Positions 12,093 through 25,951 of a stretch of 64,000 bases of DNA are shown here, piece after piece (the first letter of the stretch is position 1; every line of letters starts with the position of its first letter). The stretch is taken from positions 1 to 64,000 of the forward strand of contig NZ_BMQM01000010.1 in assembly GCF_014648115.1 (NCBI RefSeq). The letters are read 5' to 3'. The DNA is from Deinococcus seoulensis (lineage in GTDB: Bacteria > Deinococcota > Deinococci > Deinococcales > Deinococcaceae). The position numbers and the translations under genes were made by a program. Below the pieces are notes generated by a model, which made no database searches, was not told the origin of the DNA, and worked only from the letters and a program-made list of their open reading frames with translations.

Positions 12093-12174
12093 CGCCCGCG
12101 CAGCCCGGAGCGACATGCAGCGGCATGAAGAAATTCCCCCGGCGGCCCTCCCACATGTCCCGGCGGGGCAGTCG

Positions 12175-12180
12175 TATGCT
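12175..12180 (+). promoter_or_regulatory. -10 box TATGCT of the cytochrome c gene
   Basis: TATGCT ends 6 bp before the ATG at 12187; leaderless transcript predicted. Confidence 0.55.
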
Positions 12181-12186
12181 CGGGAC

Positions 12187-12792
12187 ATGAACAGACGAAC
12201 GCAGCGTGAAGCGGGCGACGTGGCCTCCTGGGCACTGGGTGTCACGGCCGGACTGGTCCTGGGCGTGACCCTGCTGATCGCCACCCCCCAGCTGATGAAG
12301 GCCCCCCAGGCCGCCGAGCCTGCCCAGACGGAAACCAACGCAGTCAACCAGACCGAACCGACCACCATGGGCGCCACCACGACCCCGGAACCCGCTGCGG
12401 CTGCCGCTCCCGATACAGCGGCGACCGACACGGCCACCACCGACACCGCTGCCCCTGACACGGCCGCCCCTGACACGGCTGCGACCGACACCCCCGCAAC
12501 CGACACGGCTGCCGCTGACGCCGGGGCGACCGGTGACGCCGCCGCCGGGCAGACGGTCTTCGCGGGCAACTGCGCGGCCTGCCACGGCGCGAACGGCCAG
12601 GGTCAGATCGGCCCGAGCCTCGTGACCGCCGACGGCCCGAAAGCCTGGACGGACGCGCAGTTCCTGACCGCCCTGCGCGAAGGGAAAACCCCGCAGCGTG
12701 AACTGAGCGTCGCCATGCCCCGCTTCGCCGAAGGGCAGATCAGCGACGCGGACGTGGCGAACATCCACGCGTACATCAAGACCCTGAACTGA
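12187..12792 (+). CDS. Membrane-anchored class I cytochrome c
   Basis: Electron carrier of 201 aa with an uncleaved N-terminal membrane anchor (about 16-36) and an extracytoplasmic linker of about 75 residues made of repeated DTAATDTA/DTAAPDTA units. A C-terminal mono-haem domain has CAACH (near 129-133) and a distal Met ligand in VAMPRFAEGQI (near 177). The linker is low-complexity and probably varies in length between strains. A role in the respiratory chain between quinol oxidation and a terminal oxidase is inferred. No oxidase subunits are adjacent. Confidence 0.9.
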   Translation: MNRRTQREAGDVASWALGVTAGLVLGVTLLIATPQLMKAPQAAEPAQTETNAVNQTEPTTMGATTTPEPAAAAAPDTAATDTATTDTAAPDTAAPDTAATDTPATDTAAADAGATGDAAAGQTVFAGNCAACHGANGQGQIGPSLVTADGPKAWTDAQFLTALREGKTPQRELSVAMPRFAEGQISDADVANIHAYIKTLN

Positions 12793-12799
12793 CCCTCAA

Positions 12800-12833
12800 C
12801 CCGATTGAATGGGTGTCAACCTGTTCAATCCGG
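12800..12833. terminator. Inverted repeat between convergent genes
   Basis: CCCGATTGAA ... TTCAATCCGGG forms an imperfect hairpin just past the cytochrome stop and overlapping the end of the LysR pseudogene. Its arms resemble one hairpin of the MITE family, so it may be a remnant of that element used as a terminator. Confidence 0.45.
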
Positions 12834-13875
12834 GCGGATGCCGGTGGGAACGGACGGCGCGCCCGGCAGCGGCCCGGTCTGCAACGCTCCCCGCAGGGCG
12901 TGCAGGTCGGGCCGCGCCTCGTCAGCCGCGCGCTGCGCCAGCCACCAGCGGGCCGCCGGGATGCGAGGCCGGGCGGGCCAGAGTTCACGCACCTGCCCGG
13001 CGTCCAGCGCCTCCTGCGCGGCGAACAGGGGAACCAGACTGGCCCACATGCCCAGCGTGACGGCCCGCACCACGGCCCGCAGGTCCGGCGCCACCAGCGC
13101 CTGCCGCGCCGCGAACCGCTGCCCCAGCGTGCCCGTGAAGAACCGCCGCGTGACCGGCAACTCCACGCTGTAATACGGATTCCGTTTGTTTCGCCAACAA
13201 TCCGGAACTTCACCGGATTGCCGGCTCCACGTCCGGAACCCGTTTTGCTCCCACTCGCTTCGCTCGGATCGAACGGGCTTTGCAGCCCATTCAATCGGAG
13301 TCCGTATAACTCACCCACGGCCGCGCGTTCAGCCACGCGCCCAGCGTGTTGGGCAGGGTGGGCGCAGCGTCCCAGTCGGGCGGGCCGATCAGCGCGAACG
13401 GCATCTCGGTCACGACCTGCGCCGTCACCTGGTGGCCCTCGGGTTCGGTCGTGACCAGCGCGGCGTCCAGCGTGCCGCTGCCCAGCGCGGCCAGCAGCGC
13501 GCGGTCCTCGCCGAACGTGACGTGCAGCGCGCCCGGCAGTCCCGCCAGCCGGGGCAGCGCGAAGCCGTGCAGGACCTCGGGTGTCAGGCCCAGCCGCAGC
13601 GGTCCGGGCGGGGCCGGGCTGCCACGCAGGGCCGCGCTGGCCGCCTGGAGGTGATCCACGCTCTGCGCCACCTGTGCGTACAGCAGTTTGCCCCGCTCGG
13701 TCGGGGTCACGCCGCGCGGGGTGCGCAGAAACAGAGGCTCGCCCACGCGGGCCTCCAGCGCCGCCAGTTGCGCACTCACGGCAGGCTGGGTCAGGTGGCG
13801 GTCGCGGGCGGCGCGACTCAGGCTACCGGCACGGTACACCGCCACGAACACCCGGAACGGACCGAGGGACGCCAT
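12825..13875 (-). pseudogene. LysR-family regulator interrupted by a MITE-like element
   Basis: The N-terminal part (13875 down to 13310) encodes a LysR winged helix (SLSRAARDRHLTQPAVSAQL) and half of the effector domain up to PWVSY. The C-terminal part (13171 down to 12825) resumes with YSVELPVTRRFF and ends normally. Between them lies the 133-bp element at 13174-13306, which introduces a stop after four foreign residues. Removing the element plus one copy of the 3-bp TAA duplication (136 bp) restores one frame of 304 codons ending at the same stop, with SYSVELP across the join. The gene is therefore recently broken. It is divergent from the methyltransferase at 13947, its likely former target. 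Confidence 0.9.
13174..13306. mobile_element. MITE-like element, copy 1 (133 bp), TAA target duplication
   Basis: The ends are imperfect terminal inverted repeats (TACGGATTCCG left, CGGAGTCCGTA right). It is flanked by TAA (13171-13173 and 13307-13309). Two internal palindromes: an AATCCGG...CCGGATT hairpin and a GAACGGGCTTTGCAGCCC-type hairpin. There is no ORF. TNA duplications are typical of some IS5-family transposases (IS1031 type), which would have to act in trans. Related copies lie at 32015-32146 and 62273-62406, with a truncated one at 45510-45604. Confidence 0.9.
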
Positions 13876-13946
13876 CAGGTTTTCTTATACCCCATGCCAG
13901 GGCCTGTGATTTGCAGTGATGCCCGGCTCCGGCGCACCATCAGGGC

Positions 13947-14747
13947 ATGAGCGACCACCCCGCCCGCGCAGACCACGCCACCCCTGACACCAGCAGCGCG
14001 GCGCAGTTCAACCGGCACGCCGCGAAGTACGCCGCCAGCGAGGTTCACCGCCACGGTCCCAGCCTGCCCGCCCTGCTGGGCGCCGCCGACCCGCACGCAG
14101 CCGACGTGGCGCTGGACGTGGCGACCGGCACCGGCAACACGGCCCTGGCCCTGGCACCGCACGTCGCGCACGTCACGGGCCTGGACGTGGCCGAAGGCAT
14201 GCTGGCCCACGCGCGGGACCGCGCCGCGCAGGAGGGCGTGCCCAACGCCACGTTCGTCGTGGGCAGCGCCGAGGCCGTTCCCTTCCCGGACGGGTCGTTC
14301 ACGCTGGTCACGTCCCGTCACGCGCCGCATCACTTCCGGGACCTGCCGCGCTTTCTGGCCGAGGCGCGGCGCGTCCTGAAACCCGGCGGGCGGCTGGTCA
14401 TCGCCGACCAGATCAGCCCTGCGCCCGACCTGCAAGCCTGGATCGACGCCTACCAGCGGCGGCGCGACCCCAGCCACCACGCGCAGCGCACCGTGCCCGC
14501 ATGGCAGGCCCTGGCGCGCGAGGCGGGCCTGCGCTGGGCAGGCGAGACGCTGGTCCCCTACCGCCTGGAGTTCGCGTGGTGGACCGCGCAGAGCGGCAGC
14601 ACCCCAGAAACCGTGCAGGCGCTGCGCGAGATGGTCGCGGCCCTGACCCCGCCGCAGCAGGCCGCCATCGGCGCGGAATTCGACGCTGCCGGACAACTGA
14701 GCGCCCACGTGGACCAGATGATGGTCGCCCGGCTGGAACGCGACTGA
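13947..14747 (+). CDS. Class I SAM-dependent methyltransferase (UbiE/Methyltransf_11 type)
   Basis: 266 aa. The SAM-binding motif I is LDVATGTGNTALAL (near residues 52-65), followed by VTGLDVAEGML and the RHAPHHFRDLPRFLAEARRVLKPGG region typical of the UbiE-like group; the substrate is unknown. It is divergent from the broken LysR gene with a 71-bp shared promoter region, so its control may have changed since the regulator was lost. The upstream -10 is not clear. The N-terminal ~20 residues are polar and probably disordered. Confidence 0.85.
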   Translation: MSDHPARADHATPDTSSAAQFNRHAAKYAASEVHRHGPSLPALLGAADPHAADVALDVATGTGNTALALAPHVAHVTGLDVAEGMLAHARDRAAQEGVPNATFVVGSAEAVPFPDGSFTLVTSRHAPHHFRDLPRFLAEARRVLKPGGRLVIADQISPAPDLQAWIDAYQRRRDPSHHAQRTVPAWQALAREAGLRWAGETLVPYRLEFAWWTAQSGSTPETVQALREMVAALTPPQQAAIGAEFDAAGQLSAHVDQMMVARLERD

Positions 14748-14798
14748 CCATCGGGGCCGGTAGGCGCAACTGCGGATGCGCCCGCCGTGCCCGCCCGC

Positions 14799-14804
14799 TA
14801 GCGT
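14799..14804 (+). promoter_or_regulatory. -10 box TAGCGT of the ABC exporter gene
   Basis: TAGCGT ends 6 bp before the GTG start at 14811; leaderless transcript predicted. Confidence 0.45.
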
Positions 14805-14810
14805 GAGCCA

Positions 14811-16643
14811 GTGACCTCCGCCTCCTCTGAACCAGGCCACGCCGAACTGCTCCGCACGCTGCGGGCCACCCTGCCGGACCTGTGGCGCAGCCAGCCGCTC
14901 GTGACGGGCGGACTGCTGCTCCTGGGGGCCGCGCAGGGCCTGATGCCCGCCGTGACCATCCTGATCGGCAAGTGGACGGTGGACGGCGTGAGCGGCCTGC
15001 TGGCCGGGCAGAGCGTGAACCTGACGGCCCTGGCCGGTGCGTGGGCGGGCGCGGCCCTGCTGACGCAACTGACGACCGTCCTCACGCAGGTCATGCAGGG
15101 CGTCGCCGCCGACCACTACACCCTGCACGTGAACCAACGCCTGATGCGCCGCATGACTGAATTGCAGGGCCTGGACGTGCTGGAAGACCCGCAGTTCCAT
15201 GACGACATCGAGGTGCTACAGGGCGGCGCCAGCTACCGCCCACTGAATCTGCTGTCCACGCTGGTGTATGGCCTGCGCGGCGTGGCGGCAGCCATCAGCG
15301 TGGCGGCCACCCTCCTGATCATCGGGTGGTGGGTGCCGCTGGTCGTTGTGGCGGGCATGCTGCCGCTGCTGTCCCGGCAGATGCAGTTCTACCGACTGGG
15401 CTGGACCCTGTTCATTCAGAACACCCCCGAGGCGCGCGAGGTGAACTACCTGTCCCGCGTGGCGCTGCGCCACGAGTACGCCAAGGAGGTGCGCCTGTAC
15501 GGTCTGGCCCCGCACCTGCAACGCGAGGCGCTGCAGCGGACCCGCGCGTACCAAGACACCCTGCGTGCCCAGCGCACGCGGGGTCTGCTGGCCCTGCTGC
15601 CCTTCGAGGCACTGTCCCTGCTGGTCACGGCGGGCCTGTTCGTGTTCGTCGTCGGGCAGGCGCAGGCTGGGCGCGTGGGGGCGGGCAGCATCGTGCTGGT
15701 CATCACGGCCCTCGCCGCGTTGCAGGGCGAACTGCGGCAACTCTCGGAGATGATCAGTACCGCCACCGAGCCCCTCAGCTGGTTTGGGAAACTGCACGCC
15801 TTCCTCAGCGCTCCCGGCGGCGTGCAGAGCCCCGCGCAGCCCCGGCCCATGCCCACGGACGGCGCGATCACGCTGGAGAACGTGAGCTTCGCGTACCGGG
15901 ATCAGCCGCCCGCCCTGCACGACCTGACCCTGCACATCCCCGCCGGGCAGACCGTTGCCATCGTGGGCGAGAACGGTGCGGGGAAGACCACCCTGGTCAA
16001 ACTGCTGCTGCGCTACTACGACCCCACGGCGGGTCGCATCCTGATCGGTGACGCCGCTGCGCGCACCGACCTGCGCGACCTGGACCTGAACGACTGGCGC
16101 GCCGGAATTGCTGCCGTGTTTCAGGACTTCGCGCGGTTCGAGTGGACGCTGCGCGAGAACATCCTGCTGGGGCAGACGCCCGACGGGGACCGCCTGAACG
16201 CCGCCGTGCAGGGCAGCGGCCTTTCGGGCGTCCTGAACGACTCCCGCACGCTGGATACCCGCCTCGGGCAGGCGTTCGGCGGGACCGAACTGTCCGGCGG
16301 GCAGTGGCAGAAACTCGCGACCGCCCGCGCCCTGTACCGCAGCGCCCGCCTGCTGATCCTCGACGAACCCACCGCCGCCCTCGACCCCCGCAGCGAGGCC
16401 GAGGTATTCAGCACCTTCGCCGCCCTGGCCCGCGGCCGCACCACGCTGCTCGTCACGCACCGCCTGGGCAGCGTCCTGATGGCCGACCGCATCCTGGTCA
16501 TGAAAGCCGGACGCCTGATCGAGGACGGCACGCACGCCGAACTCCTCGCGCGCGGCGGCGAGTACGCCGAGCTGTGGCAGTTACAGGCCCGGCAGTACGG
16601 GACCGGCCCGGCCCCCCACGAACGCGACCCGGCCTACCCCTGA
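14811..16643 (+). CDS. ABC exporter, fused permease and ATPase
   Basis: Half-size ABC exporter (610 aa). The N-terminal ~330 residues hold several hydrophobic helices (QPLVTGGLLLLGAAQGLMP, ALAGAWAGAALLTQL, SVAATLLIIGWWVPLVVVAGMLPLL and two near 260-300). The nucleotide-binding domain has Walker A GENGAGKT (near 385), signature LSGGQ (near 494), Walker B LLILDEP (near 513) and the H-loop VTHRLG. It probably works as a homodimer; no partner half-transporter is adjacent. The substrate cannot be told from sequence. The GTG start is set by the -10 box 6 bp upstream and by the alignment of the first helix. Confidence 0.92.
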   Translation: MTSASSEPGHAELLRTLRATLPDLWRSQPLVTGGLLLLGAAQGLMPAVTILIGKWTVDGVSGLLAGQSVNLTALAGAWAGAALLTQLTTVLTQVMQGVAADHYTLHVNQRLMRRMTELQGLDVLEDPQFHDDIEVLQGGASYRPLNLLSTLVYGLRGVAAAISVAATLLIIGWWVPLVVVAGMLPLLSRQMQFYRLGWTLFIQNTPEAREVNYLSRVALRHEYAKEVRLYGLAPHLQREALQRTRAYQDTLRAQRTRGLLALLPFEALSLLVTAGLFVFVVGQAQAGRVGAGSIVLVITALAALQGELRQLSEMISTATEPLSWFGKLHAFLSAPGGVQSPAQPRPMPTDGAITLENVSFAYRDQPPALHDLTLHIPAGQTVAIVGENGAGKTTLVKLLLRYYDPTAGRILIGDAAARTDLRDLDLNDWRAGIAAVFQDFARFEWTLRENILLGQTPDGDRLNAAVQGSGLSGVLNDSRTLDTRLGQAFGGTELSGGQWQKLATARALYRSARLLILDEPTAALDPRSEAEVFSTFAALARGRTTLLVTHRLGSVLMADRILVMKAGRLIEDGTHAELLARGGEYAELWQLQARQYGTGPAPHERDPAYP

Positions 16644-16650
16644 TCCGCGC

Positions 16651-17277
16651 CTACCCCTGATCCGACTGGTCTCCTCCTGCGCCCGCCTGCCGACGTTTCT
16701 CGCAGCACAGGTCGTTCATCAGTTCCCCCAGCGGCGCGATCACCGCAAAGTTCCCCACGATGCGCCCCTTGTGCCACTGGGGCGTGCCGGTCACGATCAC
16801 GTCCAGGGTCGTGCCGTCCGTGCGCCGCAGCCGCGTCCGGTACGAACTGGCCTGCCCGGCCTCCCGCGCCCGGCGGCCCTCCTGCAACTGCGCGTGATCG
16901 TCCGGCACCGTGAACTCGAACGGCGTGCGCCCCACCAGCGCGCTGGCGGGCAGGCCCAGCATCTGCGCGTACGCCCGGTTCACGTACGTGAAACGCCCGT
17001 CGCCGTCCAGCACGGTCAGGCCGTGATTCACGCTCTCCATGACCTGCCGCGCGAAATCCAGTTCCTGCTCGAACGACTCTTTCAGTTGCCGGTGCCCGCG
17101 CACCAGGGTCACGATCCGGGGGGCCAGCCACACGGCCCCGCCCTGCACGGCCAGCAGCGGCAGCACCAGCAGCAGCGCCGCCGGGCGCGGCGCCAGCCAC
17201 GCCACCAGCAGCGTCTCCAGGGTCAGCAGCGCGAACAGCACATACGCCCACCTCAGTTCGGCCAGCCCCGGCTTCAT
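16651..17277 (-). CDS. Membrane protein with a single PAS domain
   Basis: 208 aa. Two closely spaced TM helices (about 10-30 and 35-55), a short helical linker, then a PAS domain (about 75-185: VNHGLTVLDGDGRFTYVNRAYAQMLG ... RTRLRRTDGTTLDVIVTGTP). It ends soon after with NDLCCEKRRQ and a polar tail. No kinase, GGDEF, EAL or HAMP output domain follows, so it is a stand-alone sensor or a truncated signalling protein. The CC pair after the PAS core could be a redox or metal site, but that is a guess. It converges on the ABC exporter with an 8-bp gap. Confidence 0.75.
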   Translation of the reverse strand: MKPGLAELRWAYVLFALLTLETLLVAWLAPRPAALLLVLPLLAVQGGAVWLAPRIVTLVRGHRQLKESFEQELDFARQVMESVNHGLTVLDGDGRFTYVNRAYAQMLGLPASALVGRTPFEFTVPDDHAQLQEGRRAREAGQASSYRTRLRRTDGTTLDVIVTGTPQWHKGRIVGNFAVIAPLGELMNDLCCEKRRQAGAGGDQSDQG

Positions 17278-17370
17278 ACCTCAGGGTGCCGGACCGCGCC
17301 TGTCAGGACTCTTACGGGCAGTGTGTGGGTGTCAAGCAGGTCTGCGTCAACGCCACGCGAACAGGATCAC

Positions 17371-17376
17371 TACGCT
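17371..17376 (+). promoter_or_regulatory. -10 box TACGCT
   Basis: TACGCT ends 7 bp before the ATG at 17384; leaderless transcript predicted. Confidence 0.45.
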
Positions 17377-17383
17377 GACGCTC

Positions 17384-17788
17384 ATGACTGATCGACCGTC
17401 CGGGTGCGGGCCGACCCTGCTGCTCACCTGTGTGCTGGGCGTCCCCGCCGTGTACGCACTCGGCACGTCTGTCGCGGCGGGCCTGAACGCCAGTTTCATC
17501 ACTCCGCGTGAGCGGGTGCTGGGTGAACTGTGGGGCGCCCTGTTCTGCCTGTGCACGGTACTGCTGGCGGCGCTGTGGAGCACGCATTTCGTGCTGCGTG
17601 GCCGGTGGCCGCTGCTGTCTGCGGCCCGCTGGCGGCGCGTGGCGCTGTGGGTGGCGGGTGGACTGCTGCTGACGGCCGCCGGGTTCTACGTGGCGTTCGA
17701 GGTGCGGATGCGGCAGGTCGCGGCGGGTACGCCGGTCGGCGCGCTGGCCAGTCTGGAGCCGGGCGCCGTCAAGTCCGGCCGTCACTGA
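17384..17788 (+). CDS. Small integral membrane protein, unknown function
   Basis: 134 aa with three clear hydrophobic helices (about 10-32, 47-68 and 82-104) and a basic loop between the last two (RGRWPLLSAARWRR). No family is recognised. It sits immediately upstream of dnaE, but dnaE has its own -10 box, so co-transcription is not required. The arrangement of a -10 box 7 bp before ATG supports the start. Confidence 0.65.
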   Translation: MTDRPSGCGPTLLLTCVLGVPAVYALGTSVAAGLNASFITPRERVLGELWGALFCLCTVLLAALWSTHFVLRGRWPLLSAARWRRVALWVAGGLLLTAAGFYVAFEVRMRQVAAGTPVGALASLEPGAVKSGRH

Positions 17789-17808
17789 CAGGCCGCCCCG
17801 CCCCACCC

Positions 17809-17814
17809 TAGACT
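17809..17814 (+). promoter_or_regulatory. -10 box TAGACT of dnaE
   Basis: TAGACT ends 6 bp before the dnaE ATG at 17821; leaderless transcript predicted. Confidence 0.55.
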
Positions 17815-17820
17815 CGCTTC

Positions 17821-23114
<5,294 letters not shown>

Positions 23115-23118
<4 letters not shown>

Positions 23119-23576
23119 ACCCAGCCGATCTCGCCCAGGAGGCACTGATCTGGCAGTGGCAGATCCTGCTCGATCTGCACGGCGCGGCCGCAGACCCAGC
23201 GCAACCCGTCCGCGCTTGGACTGACGCGTGGATTCTCAGGCTGACCGACCTGCCCGACGACCTGCTGGACCTCAGCCTGCACGCGAAGATCATGGCCGAT
23301 ACCGGGATTCCACTGGCGAACCTCGCGGCCACCGCATCCTGGCCAGCCACCCTGCCCGAATTCGCACGGCGAACCCTCCCCCTGATCCGCCCCCGCGCCA
23401 TGAGCTACACCCGCCACTTCTCGACCTTCTACCCCGTCACCCGTGCGGACGCGTTCCCAGCCGAACGCCGACAGGAGTTCGACGCTTGGCAAAGCCAGTA
23501 CGTCGAAACCTTTGATGAGGACCAGGACTTCATCTGCTTTGAACGCCTGCTTCAGGACTGGGCAGCCCTCGGCTGA
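23115..23576 (+). CDS. Hypothetical protein coupled to dnaE
   Basis: 153 aa, start TTG overlapping the dnaE stop as TTGA. It is Trp- and Leu-rich and mostly alpha-helical by eye (ALIWQWQILLDLHG, RAWTDAWILRLTDLPDDLLDL), with an acidic end (VETFDEDQDFICFERLLQDW). No family is recognised. The 4-bp overlap suggests coupled translation with the polymerase subunit, though a role in replication is not shown. Codon use matches neighbours. Confidence 0.6.
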
Positions 23577-23616
23577 ACACAGTGACGTCGCGGGCGGACC
23601 CCTCCACTGCGCGGAG

Positions 23617-23665
23617 AACCCCTCAGTCAGCTTCGCTGACAGCTCCCCTCAAGGGGAGCCTTTTT
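23617..23665. repeat. Left 49-bp inverted repeat of the DUF559 cassette
   Basis: Reverse complement of 24078-24126, with all 49 positions matching. It contains two palindromes of its own (AGTCAGC...GCTGACA and GCTCCCCTCAAGGGGAGC) and ends in a T-run, so it can also act as a terminator. A related hairpin of the CTCCCCTTGAGGGGAG type follows at about 23674-23720. Confidence 0.9.
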
Positions 23666-23727
23666 CTTTCTGCCTCCCCTTGAGGGGAGGTGCCCCCGGA
23701 GGGGGCGGAGGGGTTACGCTGCGGGTC

Positions 23728-24078
23728 ATGCGTGACCTGCATTCGAGGCGTCTGGTGCCGCGTGCGCGTGAGCTGAGGCGCGCCATGACGCCTGCGGAGC
23801 GGCGATTGTGGTTCGATCTGCTGCGGTCGCATCCGGTGCGGTTTCGTCGTCAGGTGCCGTTGCTGGGCTTCATTCTGGATTTCTACGCGCCGTCCGCGCG
23901 GTTGTGCGTGGAGGTGGATGGCCGCAGTCATGACGGCGCGGAGGCCCAGGCGTACGATGCCGAGCGGTCGCGGGTGCTGGGTGGGGCGGGGATTCGTGTG
24001 CTGCGCGTGCAGAACGCGGAGGTCGTGCGGAACCTGCCGGGTGTGGCGGCCCTGATCGAGTCGGCACTCCAGCGATAA
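23728..24078 (+). CDS. DUF559 endonuclease-like protein
   Basis: 116 aa, DUF559 family, predicted to share the PD-(D/E)XK/Vsr-like nuclease fold. The core is FILDFYAPSARLCVEVDGRSHD, with the acidic residues at D and E-x-DG, followed by a conserved GIRVLRVQNAEV segment. The N-terminus RELRRAMTPAERRLWFDLLR is characteristic of the family. The gene lies between perfect 49-bp inverted repeats; its TAA stop shares one base with the right arm. Families of such genes are scattered in genomes in a mobile-looking way; the substrate is unknown. Confidence 0.85.
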   Translation: MRDLHSRRLVPRARELRRAMTPAERRLWFDLLRSHPVRFRRQVPLLGFILDFYAPSARLCVEVDGRSHDGAEAQAYDAERSRVLGGAGIRVLRVQNAEVVRNLPGVAALIESALQR

Positions 24079-24126
24079 AAAAGGCTCCCCTTGAGGGGAG
24101 CTGTCAGCGAAGCTGACTGAGGGGTT
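24078..24126. repeat. Right 49-bp inverted repeat of the DUF559 cassette
   Basis: Perfect inverted copy of 23617-23665. It ends 13 bp before the pilT stop codon, so it doubles as the 3' boundary of pilT. A degraded solo copy lies at 50159-50201 between groES and groEL. Confidence 0.9.
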
Positions 24127-24139
24127 GCCGTTGCCCGTT

Positions 24140-25216
24140 TCAGGCGTACTGGGCGCGCATCATCATGATCTTGAGTTCGTGGGGGCTGGTGGCGCTGGCC
24201 ATGGCGTCTTCTTCGGTCATGAGGCCGCTGGCGACGAGGCTGGCGAGGTGCTGGTCGAAGGTGTGCATGCCGCGCGCGCCGCCTTCGAGGAGTGCCTGTT
24301 TGATTTCTTCGGTGCGTTCGGGGTCCTTGATGCATTCGCGGACGGTGGGGGTGCCGAGCAGGATTTCGAGGCCGAGGACGCGGCCGCCGGTGGCTTTGGG
24401 GAGCAGGCGTTGGCTGACGATGCCGACGATGCTTTCTGAGAGGCCCTGGCGGATCTGGTCGCGTTCGTGGGGGGCGAAGAAGTCGATGATGCGGTTGACG
24501 GTGCGGACGGCGTCCTGGGTGTGCAGGGTGGAGAAGACGAGGTGGCCGGTCTGGGCGGCGCTCAGGGCGGCTTCGACGGTTTCCTTGTCGCGCATTTCGC
24601 CGATGAGGATGACGTCGGGGTCCTGGCGCATGCTGGCGCGCAGGCCGTTGGCGAAGCTCATGGTGTCCATGCCGAGTTCGCGCTGGCTGATCATGGCCAT
24701 CTGGTCTTTGTGCAGCACTTCGATGGGGTCTTCGAGGGTGACGATGTTGACGGGTTGGGTGGCGTTGATGTGGTTCAGGAGGCTGGCGAGGGTGGTGGTC
24801 TTGCCGCTGCCGGTGGGGCCGGTGACGAGGACGAGGCCGCGTTCGTGCTGGGCGAGGGCTTCGAAGGTGTCGATGGGCAGGCCGAGTTGCTGGAAGGTGG
24901 GGATGGCCTTGTCTTCGATGACGCGCATGATCAGGCCGATGGTGCCGCGCTGGTAGTAGGCGTTGACGCGGAAGCGGGCGAGGTTGGGGATGCCGTACGC
25001 GAAGTCGGCTTCGCGTTTCTCGGTGAAGGCGTCCCACATGGCGGGGCTCATCATTTCGCGGGTGAAGGCTTCGACGTGTTCGGGGGCGAGTCGGGTGTCG
25101 CCGTAGCGTCTGATCACGCCGTTGACGCGGCCGGCGGGGGCGCTGCCGGTGCGCAGGTGGATGTCGCTGGCTCCTTCCTTGACGATGGCGGTCAGTACGC
25201 TGTTCAGGACACTCAT
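24140..25216 (-). CDS. pilT: Type IV pilus retraction ATPase PilT
   Basis: Hexameric secretion-type ATPase (358 aa) that powers pilus retraction, twitching motility and DNA uptake. It has an N-terminal PAS-like domain, Walker A GPTGSGKT (133-140), an Asp box (EDPIE), Walker B (DVILIGEMRD) and a His box (LVFSTLHT). The conserved C-terminal helix region is replaced by a short EDAMASATSPHELKIMMM tail. No other pilus genes are adjacent, as is common for pilT in this phylum. A paralogous PilU-type role cannot be excluded. The -10 TACCCT (25226-25231, minus strand) lies 9 bp before the ATG. Confidence 0.93.
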   Translation of the reverse strand: MSVLNSVLTAIVKEGASDIHLRTGSAPAGRVNGVIRRYGDTRLAPEHVEAFTREMMSPAMWDAFTEKREADFAYGIPNLARFRVNAYYQRGTIGLIMRVIEDKAIPTFQQLGLPIDTFEALAQHERGLVLVTGPTGSGKTTTLASLLNHINATQPVNIVTLEDPIEVLHKDQMAMISQRELGMDTMSFANGLRASMRQDPDVILIGEMRDKETVEAALSAAQTGHLVFSTLHTQDAVRTVNRIIDFFAPHERDQIRQGLSESIVGIVSQRLLPKATGGRVLGLEILLGTPTVRECIKDPERTEEIKQALLEGGARGMHTFDQHLASLVASGLMTEEDAMASATSPHELKIMMMRAQYA

Positions 25217-25370
25217 GGTGTGCTCAGGGTAGGAGGGCGGGTCTTACAGTTTTAATGCAGAGGGGTTTTCCGGAGTGGGGGGTGTGGTGGGGGTATGGGC
25301 AGGCGGGCAGCGACCAGCGCACACGCGCCGGACTCTGCCCGCCTTCTTCGCGGTGACGTGATGGGTGGGT

Positions 25371-25934
25371 TTACTCGCCGCGGAGTTTGCGGCTTTCGAG
25401 GTCGGCGTGCTGCGTCAGGTAGCGCAGCCACGCCTTGGTGGTCATGGGGCCGAGGCTGTTGTGGTTGACGGTCAGGGTGTCGTCGGGGGGGTTGTGGCCC
25501 AGGCGGCGGGTCAGGTCGACGGTGGCGGCGCGGGTGCTGGTGATCAGCGCCTGCAGGTCTTTCAGGGTGGTGTCCTGCGGGGGGCGGTAGGGGTGGTACG
25601 TGTCGGTCTGGTCGGGGGTCGCGCCGAGGGCGGCACTGAGGCGCTGCTGGCCCCAGCGTTCGATGCCGATGATGTGCGCGAGCAGGTCGCGGTTGGCGTG
25701 CGTGTCGGCGGCGCGGGCGGCGCGGCCGGTCAGGAGCGTCCCGGCCCGTTCGAGGCTCTGCCCGAGGTCGCTGTAGCTGCTGCGTCCGGCGGGGCGTTCC
25801 AGCACGCGGTTGACGACCATGCTGGTCACTTCTTTCTTGCGGGTGCGGGCCACGTAGGCGGCCCCGGCGGCCACGCCGACCGTGGCGACTGTGACGAGGG
25901 CAGGCACGTAGGTGGGGGTGGTCTTCTTACTCAT
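25371..25934 (-). CDS. DinB-like four-helix protein with N-terminal membrane helix
   Basis: 187 aa. A hydrophobic N-terminus (about 9-28: VPALVTVATVGVAAGAAYVA) is followed by a basic stop and then a helical domain resembling DinB/YfiT (RDLLAHIIGIERWGQQRLSAALG ... AWLRYLTQHADLESRKL). DinB proteins often bind a metal through three His; here only His residues in AHII and TQHADLE are clear candidates, so metal binding is uncertain. It follows the folate cyclo-ligase gene on the same strand with a 17-bp gap, suggesting co-transcription. The 154 bp between it and pilT contains nothing recognised except a short AT-rich patch. Confidence 0.6.
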   Translation of the reverse strand: MSKKTTPTYVPALVTVATVGVAAGAAYVARTRKKEVTSMVVNRVLERPAGRSSYSDLGQSLERAGTLLTGRAARAADTHANRDLLAHIIGIERWGQQRLSAALGATPDQTDTYHPYRPPQDTTLKDLQALITSTRAATVDLTRRLGHNPPDDTLTVNHNSLGPMTTKAWLRYLTQHADLESRKLRGE

Positions 25935-25951
25935 GCCGCATGGTACGCGCT

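Noticed and set aside
12800..12833. Another full MITE copy
   Set aside because: Only one hairpin resembles the family; no terminal repeats or target duplication are present.
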